This document shows, piece by piece, positions 54,504 through 60,563 of a stretch of DNA of 60,563 nt. Where the stretch lies: the NCBI GenBank assembly GCA_018401435.1, contig JAGYJW010000040.1, positions 1 to 60,563 of the forward strand. The letters run 5' to 3'. The position numbers and the translations under genes were made by a program. This DNA is from Deltaproteobacteria bacterium. GTDB lineage: Bacteria > Myxococcota_A > UBA796 > UBA2385. The first letter of the stretch is position 1, and each line of letters starts with the position of its first letter. The notes beneath the pieces are model-generated. The model worked only from the letters and a program-made list of their open reading frames with translations, had not been told where the DNA came from and ran no database searches.

Positions 54504-56223
54504 CCCAGGGCCCGCAGGGCCTCGTGCAACGCCTCTTCGGGGCCGGCCCCCAGGCTGCCCGCCTCCGCCACCGCCCGCTCGAGAGCGGCCACCAGCGGCC
54601 CATCCTCGGGCTCCAGGGGCAAGGGATGCAGCTCCAAGGGATCCGCCCTGCGCGGTCATAGGCGGCGCGCCCCTGCCAGCGGCTTTGGGCCACCGTGCGG
54701 TGTCCCCGGCGCGCCGCCACCGCCCCAGCGCGCCCAGGTCATCGGGCCCGGCGGGCTGGCTGCGGGAAAGCAGCGGCCGATGTGCACGCGGTCCGGGTCG
54801 GGCCGCAGCAAGGAGCCCCCGCGCATGCCTGGATCAGGCGGCAAGCCCAGCAATTCCAGCAAGGTGGGCGCGATGTCTTCCAGCCCCACCACTTCATCTT
54901 CGACGCCGGGGGCGACACCTTGGGCCCGCAGCAGCAGGGGCACCCGCAGGCCCGGGGCAAAGGCCAGCCGGCCATGGGAGAAGGTCTCGCCGTGCTCGCC
55001 CAGGCTCTCGCCATGATCGCCCACCACCACCACCACGGTCTCAGCCGGCAGCCCCGCCAGGATGCGGCCGACCTCGGCGTCCAGATCCTCCATCTGGGCG
55101 CGGTAGAGCCGCGCGCCCAAGGCGATCTCCGCCGCCTCCCACTCGCCCTCGGCCAGGCCCGGCAGGCCCCGGGCCACCAGCACATGGGCGGGGTCCAGGC
55201 CCTGGCGGGCGGCCGCGGCGGGGCTGGGCGCATAGGGCCAATGGGCGCCATAGAGGTGAACCCAGAGCAGCTCCGGGCGCGGTCCGCCGGGGCGGGAGGC
55301 CAGCGCGAGGTCCACCGTCTCGGCGTCGCTCCGGTGGTAGGCGCTGCCCGCGTGCTGGCGCCAGCCCAAGAAGCGCAACAAGGGGTGGCCCCGGCGGCTG
55401 CGCTCGGCGAAGCTGCTGTCACAGCGCGCAAAGCCCCGGCGAAGCCCAGGCTCTGGTCGAGGACCGCCGCCGAGACCACCGCCCGGGTGCCATAGCCGGC
55501 CGCCCGCAGACGCTCGGGCAGCCAGGGCAGCCCCTCGGGCAGCGGCTCCCCGTTCACCTGCAGCCGATCGGCGGCGGCGCTGCCCCCGACCACAAGGCGG
55601 CATGGGCCGGCCCGGTCAGCCCCGCCGGCGAGAAGGCGGCGCGAAAGACCCGCGCCTGGGCGGCCAGAGCATCCAGGTGCGGCGTGAAGCTGCCCGGGTC
55701 CCCGGCAACGAAGGCCGCCAGGGCGTCGGCCCGGGTGGTGTCCAGGCTGATGAGCACCACATCGGGGCCAGTCGCCGGGGGTGGCAGGCCCGGCGGCCAG
55801 CGCCTGCCCACCAGGCCGAGGCCCTGGGCCCACCAGGCCGGCCAGCAGCGCCAGCGCCCGCGGCCAGCGCCGCCAGCAGCAGCAGCAGCAGCCCCACGCC
55901 CAGCCCCAGCCCGACCCGGTGTGCACCTGCACCCGCCCCTGCAGGGGGGCCAGGGCGAGGATCAGCAGGCCCAGGACAGGCAGGCCGCCGGCCAGGACCC
56001 GGGGCCCCCAGGCGGCGTCCCGACCCCAGCAGGCCAGCAAGGACAGGGGCAGCGCCGCAAGGGAGGCCGCCGCCGAAAGCAGCGCAGCGATCTGTATCCG
56101 TTCGCTGAAGACGAAGATTACGCCTTCATTCTCAGGCAAAGACAGGCCCAGGCCCGCGCCCAGCGGAGCGGCCAGCAGCCCGCCCACAGCGCCCCGCGCA
56201 GGCCGTCGCGGGCCCGGGCCCAC
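54488..56223 (-). CDS. Membrane sulfatase-like protein, at least six frame changes
   Basis: Pieces in all three reverse frames assemble into one protein. They comprise N-terminal membrane helices (56223 to about 55880), a sulfatase core with VVLISLDTTRADALAAF (about 55750), ELLWVHLYGAHWPYAP, a conserved VVVVVGDHGESLGEHGE (about 55000) and VPLLLRAQGV, and a C-terminal segment ending ALRALGYEAE at 54488. The layout resembles YejM/LtaS-like or sulfatase enzymes with an N-terminal membrane module. The density of frame changes is the highest in the window, so either assembly error or a decaying gene is possible. The start codon (GTG) is uncertain. Confidence 0.65.
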
Positions 56224-56348
56224 CCCGCGCCTTGATGCCGGTCCGAAGCTGGCCCTGCTCCCGTCACCCCGACTCCCGACTCCAAAGCTTGTCAGGGTAG
56301 CCCGGCAGCCCCCCGGCGCCTGGCGTTAGCATGGCCGCTGGAGGCGCC

Positions 56349-56788
56349 ATGCCGACGATGACCCCGGAGCAGGCGCTCCGCAGCTGCACCACCATCGCCG
56401 TCCTGGGGGCCCACCACGAGCCCCGCCGGGCGGCCTTCTATGTGCCCGACTACCTCGCTGGCCAGGGCTACCGGGTGCTGCCGGTGAACCCCGCCTGGTG
56501 GGCGAGCGGCTCTGGGGCCAGCCGGTCCGGGCCACCCTCGCCGAGCTGAAGGAGCCGGTGCACATGGTCGATATCTTCCGCCGCAGCGAAGACCTGCCCG
56601 GCCACCTCGACGACCTGCTGGCGATGCGCCCGCTGCCCCGCGTGGTGTGGTTCCAGCTGGGCATCCGCAACGCGGAGGTGGCCGCCCGCCTCGATTTCGC
56701 TGGTATATCGGTGATACAAGACCGCTGCACCCTGGCCGATCACGACGCCATGCGCATCGGCCCGGTGGGCCCCGGTCCCCGGCGATGA
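56349..56788 (+). CDS. CoA-binding (YccU/CoA_binding_2) protein; one apparent frameshift
   Basis: ATG 56349 has GGAGG at 56340-56344. The product begins TTIAVLGAHHEPRRAAFYVPDYLAGQGYRVLPVNP. After a one-base repair at about 56500 (inside GCCTGGTGGGCG) it continues GERLWGQPVRATLAEL...VWFQLGIRN, and it ends ISVIQDRCTLADH. These are the standard blocks of the family, a Rossmann fold that binds CoA. The repaired length is 147 codons. The stop overlaps the next ATG. Confidence 0.83.
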
Positions 56789-58158
56789 GCGGCCCCCGCC
56801 TCAGCCTCTGCCTGATCGCCAAGGATGAAGCACGCTTCCTGCCCGACTGCCTGGCTTCGGTGAAGGGGGTGGTGGACGAGCTGGTGGTGGCCGACACCGG
56901 CAGCGTGGATGGCACCCCCGAGCTGGCCCGGTCGGCCGGCGCCCGGGTGGTGAGTCACCCCTGGCAAGAGGACTTCGCCGCGGCCCGAAACGCGGCGTTG
57001 GCAGCCTGCACCGGCGACTGGGTGCTGGTCCTGGACGCCGACGAGCGGCTGGCGCCCGGCGCCGGCCCCATCCTGCGCGACGCCATCGCAGCCGGCGGCT
57101 TTCATTGTGGCCTGCTGCCCCTTCACGACGCGTCGCGCTTGGATGCCCGCCCCGACGAGATCCTGTCGGGGGCCGCGCGCCGGGGCGAGCCCTCCGCCCT
57201 GCCCCGCCTGCTGCTGCGCGACCCCGAGCTGGCCTGGCGGGGCAGCATCCACGAGTCGGTCGGCGACTGGCTGAGCCAGGGCCGCAGCACCCGCTTCGTG
57301 CCCGCCCCCATCCTGCACCTGGGTGCGGTGCCCGAACTCCGCGCGGCCCGCGAGAAGGACCAGCGCAACCTGCGCATGCTGGCGCGCTATTGCGCCGAGG
57401 TCCCCAACGACCCCGTGCGCCGCACCTACCTGGGCCGCGAGCGCCACCGGGTGGGCGATCGGGCGGGGGCCCGGGCGGATCTGCAACAGGCCTGGGCCGA
57501 TCTCCGGGCGGCCTGGGCGGGGCCGAGCCCTTGGCCCGACGGCCACAGCACTGTCAATGTCCTGGCTTTCATCCTCCTCGAAGATGGGCAACCCGCCGAC
57601 GCCCTCGCCGTGCTGGACCAGGCCGCCCCCCATGTCGGCGATCACCCCAACCACCCCTTGCTGGTGGGCGCCGCCTTGGACCTGCTCTCCGACGCGCCTG
57701 CCGCCCGCATCGACGCCGTGATGGCCCGCCTGCAGGCCAACCTCGACCGCAAGGACCACCCCACCCGCTCCGCCGAGCTCAACCCCGGCGCCACCAGCTG
57801 GGCGGCCGCCACGGTGCTGGGCCAGCTGGCCTTGAAGCAACAAGCCTGGGCGCGGGCCCACCAGGCCTTCGCTCGGGCCCTGGCCGATCGCCCCAACCAC
57901 CAGCCCGCGCTGCTGGGCCAGCTGGAGGCCCAGGTCGGCCTGGGACAGGGCGCCGCCACCCTGGCCGCGGTCGAGCCCCTGCTGGCCGGCACCGACGCCG
58001 ACCCCTGGATGATCGCCGCATGGGCCGCATTCACCCTGGGGGATCGCCGCACCGCCGCCACCCTGCTGGGCCAGACCCGCGGGCGCCCCTGGCAGAGCGG
58101 AAGCCGGGCGAGCCGTGCGCGGGCCCTGTCCCGGCAGCTGTCCCGCGACCCTGGTTGA
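56785..58158 (+). CDS. GT2-family glycosyltransferase with C-terminal TPR repeats
   Basis: The 457-residue protein starts with a GT2 domain: LCLIAKDEARFLPDCLASVK, VVADTGSVDGTPELA and the catalytic DxD in VLVLDADER. The middle has the HESVGDWL element. The C-terminal half is TPR-like (LLVGAALDLLSDAPAARIDAV, QQAWARAHQAFARALADRPNH). The layout matches TPR-GT2 enzymes that glycosylate proteins or surface sugars. ATG 56785 overlaps the CoA-binding gene's stop. Confidence 0.88.
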   Translation: MSGPRLSLCLIAKDEARFLPDCLASVKGVVDELVVADTGSVDGTPELARSAGARVVSHPWQEDFAAARNAALAACTGDWVLVLDADERLAPGAGPILRDAIAAGGFHCGLLPLHDASRLDARPDEILSGAARRGEPSALPRLLLRDPELAWRGSIHESVGDWLSQGRSTRFVPAPILHLGAVPELRAAREKDQRNLRMLARYCAEVPNDPVRRTYLGRERHRVGDRAGARADLQQAWADLRAAWAGPSPWPDGHSTVNVLAFILLEDGQPADALAVLDQAAPHVGDHPNHPLLVGAALDLLSDAPAARIDAVMARLQANLDRKDHPTRSAELNPGATSWAAATVLGQLALKQQAWARAHQAFARALADRPNHQPALLGQLEAQVGLGQGAATLAAVEPLLAGTDADPWMIAAWAAFTLGDRRTAATLLGQTRGRPWQSGSRASRARALSRQLSRDPG

Positions 58159-58161
58159 GCT

Positions 58162-58544
58162 TCAGTCCTGGACGGCCGGCTCCATGTCCAGGTCGCCTTC
58201 CAGATCGAAGAAGGCGCAGTCGCCTTCGATATCGCCGTTGTCTTCCAGCTCGCCATCGCCGCTGAGGGTGACGGTATAGCCCTTGTAGATGCCCACCAGG
58301 TCGAAGATCAGGCCATCCCCGTCCACCTGGCCCTTCACGTCGCCGGTGAAGCGGTAGCCATTGAATTCATAGCTGCCCGTGCCCAAGACCTGGCCCCGGG
58401 CCTGGCTGCTGAGCTCCAAGCGAAAGGGCACCCGGCGCGGTCCGCCGGTGGTCTCCAACAAGCAGTCGCCGGACCAGTCGCCCCGCACGGTCATGTGCCG
58501 CCACAGCCGGCGAGGAGGAGGAGCAACGGGGCGAGGCGGGCCAT
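58162..58544 (-). CDS. Small lipoprotein with beta-rich domain; one apparent frameshift
   Basis: ATG 58544 with GGAAG upstream encodes a lipoprotein signal (RLAPLLLLLAGC), then the frame meets a stop at about 58495. Restoring one base there joins it to a 110-residue domain (VRGDWSGDCLLETTGGPRRV...GTGSYEFNGYRFTGDVKGQVDGDG) to give 128 codons. The domain looks like a lipocalin/META-like beta barrel and is acidic at its end. The function is unknown. Confidence 0.65.
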
Positions 58545-58588
58545 GGGCTTCCAGGGGCGGGCGTGCGAGACCGGGACACCCCGGCCTA

Positions 58589-60001
58589 TCACCGGTCAGC
58601 GCAGGCGCGCCCTGGGGGGCGGCGGCGGGTGGACCCGGGCCCCCAACAGGGCACCGGCAGGCCACACAGCAGCCCGAATGAGGCGGCCACACCCGGGTTT
58701 GGGGTGATGCCGGAGAGGGCCAGGCCGAAGTGGGTGAGCAGGGCCAGGCCGGCGCTGGCCAGGGCCGCCCCCGGACGCAGGCGCCCCCGCAAGAAGAGGC
58801 CCGCCACCAGCGGCCCCGCGCCGGCTGCCACCAGCCCATAAACCCCCAGCTGCCCCAGGATGAGCACCAGGCGCGGCGGAGACAAGGACAGGCCCACCGT
58901 GGCCAGCCCCAGCAGGGCCAGCACCAGCCGGTTGAGGCCCACCGACCCCCGGCCGGGCAGCAGGTCGTTGGACACCGAGGCCGAGATGGCCACCAGCAGC
59001 CCGTCCATGGTGGACATGCTGGCCGCCAGGATCGCCACGCTCACCAGGGCACCCAGGGGCTCAAAAGGAAAGGCCACCGCCAGGTATTCGGCCATGACAC
59101 GGTCCTGCGGGATGCCTGCGGGCAGGATCACCCGGGCGTAGACCCCCGCAAAGAGCACCAGGCAGAAGAGGGCAAAGGTCAGGGTGCCCACCCCGATGGT
59201 GCGGCCCAGGGCCTTGCGATCGGCCACATAGAGGGCCTTGGTGAGCAGGTGGGGCTGGCTGGACAAGGCGATGCCCATGACAAAGGGCACCAGCCAGACC
59301 TCCCAGGTGGTGGAGAAGAGCGGCGAGGCCGGCGCCACCCAGCCGCTGGCCGCCAGCGTGGCCCCCACCGACCCATCCATCCACAGCGCCGCACCCGAAG
59401 CGAAGATGATGACGGCCACCACCAGCATCACCAGGCCCTGCAGGGTGTTGGTGAAGGCATGGGCCCAGGCCCCGCCAAAGCCGGTGTAGCCAAAGACGAA
59501 GGTGACGATGCCCACCACGCTCCAGGCATAGGGGATGCCGAGCGCCCGCTCCATCACATAGCCACAGCCCACCGTGATCAGCACCAGGTAGGCGATGTTG
59601 AGCACGTTGAGGGCCGAGAAGACCCGCCGCAGCAGCAGGCTGTCGTAGCGGGCGCCCAGCCAGTGCGGCAGGGTGAGGGCCCGCGCCTGACCCCCAATCT
59701 GCTGAAAGCGCGGCGCCAGCAGCAGCAGGCCGACGCCGATGCCGGCGATGAGCGGCAGGGTGAAGCCGATCAGGGCGGCGGCCCCATCGGCATGGACGAA
59801 GCCCGGAAAGATCACGAAGGTGGCGCTGGAGGCCAGGCAAGCGCCCAGGGTCATGCCGGCCACCCAGGGGTTCATGCGGCCGTTGCCAATGGCGAAGCCC
59901 GCGCCGCTGCCCCCGGTGCGGCGCCCGCCCCGCCAGGCCAGAAAGGACGTCACCAGCAGGTAGACGACAAAGAGTCCCCAGGTCCAGGCAGAGCCGCCCA
60001 T
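58589..60001 (-). CDS. Sodium:solute symporter (SSS) family transporter
   Basis: From ATG 60001 (AGGGAG seven bases upstream) the roughly 470-residue protein has about 13 helices and the SSS patterns GGRRTGGSGAGFAIGNGRMN near the start, GYTGFGGAWAHAFTNTLQG in the middle and AILAASMSTMDGLLVAISAS later. The substrate is not readable. The C-terminal 25 residues look out of frame; a one-base repair near 58640 would end it at 58596 with a short Pro-rich tail. The reading frame is continuous with the radical-SAM-like gene upstream. Confidence 0.88.
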   Translation of the reverse strand: MGGSAWTWGLFVVYLLVTSFLAWRGGRRTGGSGAGFAIGNGRMNPWVAGMTLGACLASSATFVIFPGFVHADGAAALIGFTLPLIAGIGVGLLLLAPRFQQIGGQARALTLPHWLGARYDSLLLRRVFSALNVLNIAYLVLITVGCGYVMERALGIPYAWSVVGIVTFVFGYTGFGGAWAHAFTNTLQGLVMLVVAVIIFASGAALWMDGSVGATLAASGWVAPASPLFSTTWEVWLVPFVMGIALSSQPHLLTKALYVADRKALGRTIGVGTLTFALFCLVLFAGVYARVILPAGIPQDRVMAEYLAVAFPFEPLGALVSVAILAASMSTMDGLLVAISASVSNDLLPGRGSVGLNRLVLALLGLATVGLSLSPPRLVLILGQLGVYGLVAAGAGPLVAGLFLRGRLRPGAALASAGLALLTHFGLALSGITPNPGVAASFGLLCGLPVPCWGPGSTRRRPPGRACADR

Positions 60002-60563
60002 GGCCAATCTCCCTCGCGCGCGCCGGCTGCGGCGCCAGCGCGCCCAGTCCGGGTAGAGCCCCTGCACCATGGCGGTGAGGGCGGCGTCCACCGCCTGGGT
60101 GCTCTGCCAGGCCAGCGGTGCCACGGTGCGCTCCAGCAGGCCGTTGATCTCCTGGGCCTTGGCCGCCAATGCCGCGGGCTCGGGAGGGTGGTCCAGGTCG
60201 CCACAGACGGTGGCCGACCGGCTCTCGTCCAGGGCCCCCGACAGGCCGATATTGCTGGGGTGGATGCTGCGGTCGGCGTCCACGACCAGGCCGGTGTTGA
60301 AGAAGGGCGTGGGCGCCCAGGTGAAGAGGTTGCGCAGGTAGAGCGACTCTCCCGCTGCCCAGGCCGCCCGGTACTGTGCGGCGATGGCCTGCAGGCCGGT
60401 CTTCAGGTCGGCCAGCTGCGCGTCCTTCCATGGGATGTAGTAGCCGGGCAGCAGGTTGAAGCGCCGAAAGCCCAGGCCGCGCAGGTGGCTGAAGTTCTCG
60501 GCCGCGCGCCGGGCGGTGGCGGGCGCGATGGTCTGGGTGAGCACCAGGCGCGGCGCCACGCGC
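60002..60563 (-). CDS. 3' part of a radical-SAM/SPASM-like protein, 5' end outside the window
   Basis: The visible 185 residues have RRAAENFSHLRGLGFRRFNLLPGYYIPW, typical of the last strands of a radical SAM barrel. A segment with FNTGLVVDADRSIHPSNIGL and TVCGDLDHPPE looks like a divergent SPASM or accessory domain. The SAM-binding CxxxCxxC would lie beyond 60563. No stop separates it from the symporter start at 60001, so either the two are fused or a stop has been lost by an indel. Confidence 0.6.

Noticed and set aside
2955..58495. Frame changes as programmed ribosomal frameshifting
   Set aside because: They occur in many unrelated genes without a shared slippery heptamer or downstream structure, and nearly all are repaired by one added base.
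1..60563. tRNA, rRNA or other structural RNA genes
   Set aside because: No cloverleaf-like or rRNA-like stretch was found in the short gaps between genes.

Overview
The window is a dense stretch of very GC-rich bacterial chromosome of about 60.6 kb. I see no plasmid, phage or insertion-sequence genes and no tRNA or rRNA. Several features point to a Gram-negative, Myxococcota/Deltaproteobacteria-like organism with an outer membrane: surface lipoproteins with MopE-type Asp-rich motifs and FG-GAP repeats, kinase-like receptors with an Ala/Pro linker and a small C-terminal periplasmic domain, an HTTM protein, outer-membrane barrels and a System I cytochrome c maturation operon. The phylum is an inference from gene families, not from a marker gene.

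Layout. 0-3.4 kb: outer-membrane barrel (cut by the window edge), MurJ and a disrupted unknown gene. 3.3-8.6 kb: MopE/PPC lipoprotein, SDR epimerase, two GT-C-like membrane glycosyltransferases, a DUF5989 protein and a convergent small membrane protein. 9-11 kb: outer-membrane protein and DapB. 11-15.4 kb: a tandem double radical-SAM/SPASM protein divergent from a GT4-like glycosyltransferase with a coiled-coil tail, then a nitrilase-family amidase. 15.5-18.7 kb: a signal peptidase I relative lacking both catalytic residues, a TIGR01777 SDR, a tiny membrane protein, an unknown protein and Ndk. 18.7-28.8 kb, all on the minus strand: membrane pseudokinase, periplasmic/membrane protein, FG-GAP lipoprotein, FHA/winged-helix protein, LPG-synthase-like membrane protein and a 604-residue protein of unknown function with an SPQQ-repeat start. 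28.9-35.6 kb: VIT-family transporter, a small protein with a poly-Asp tail, an active Ser/Thr kinase, an HTTM pair, DUF423 and DUF2325 proteins. 35.6-42.8 kb: complete ccmABCDEFGHI-TPR operon with start/stop overlaps at nearly every junction. 42.8-49 kb: PGPGW-like protein, M20 peptidase, citrate synthase, a small coiled-coil protein and a carboxypeptidase-regulatory/PDZ protein. 48.6-58.2 kb: sulfatase, PurE-PurK, YceI, an OGT-like TPR glycosyltransferase, a heavily frameshifted membrane sulfatase, a CoA-binding protein and a GT2-TPR glycosyltransferase. 58.2-60.6 kb: small lipoprotein, sodium:solute symporter and the 3' part of a further radical-SAM-like protein.

How the genes work together. 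The clearest functional unit is the ccm operon, which would export and ligate haem for c-type cytochromes. Cell-envelope work dominates the rest: lipid II flipping, glycosyltransferases, sulfatase-like enzymes and lipoproteins. The 18.7-28.8 kb block reads as an envelope signalling or display locus in which a pseudokinase, an FHA/DNA-binding protein and a beta-propeller lipoprotein are co-oriented. Its biology is not known to me.

Caveat on data quality. At least eleven disruptions are exactly repaired by restoring one base, and others lie in low-complexity tracts. This bias toward single-base losses looks like residual indel error in the assembly rather than gene decay, so I annotate the affected genes as single CDSs and state where the frame changes.
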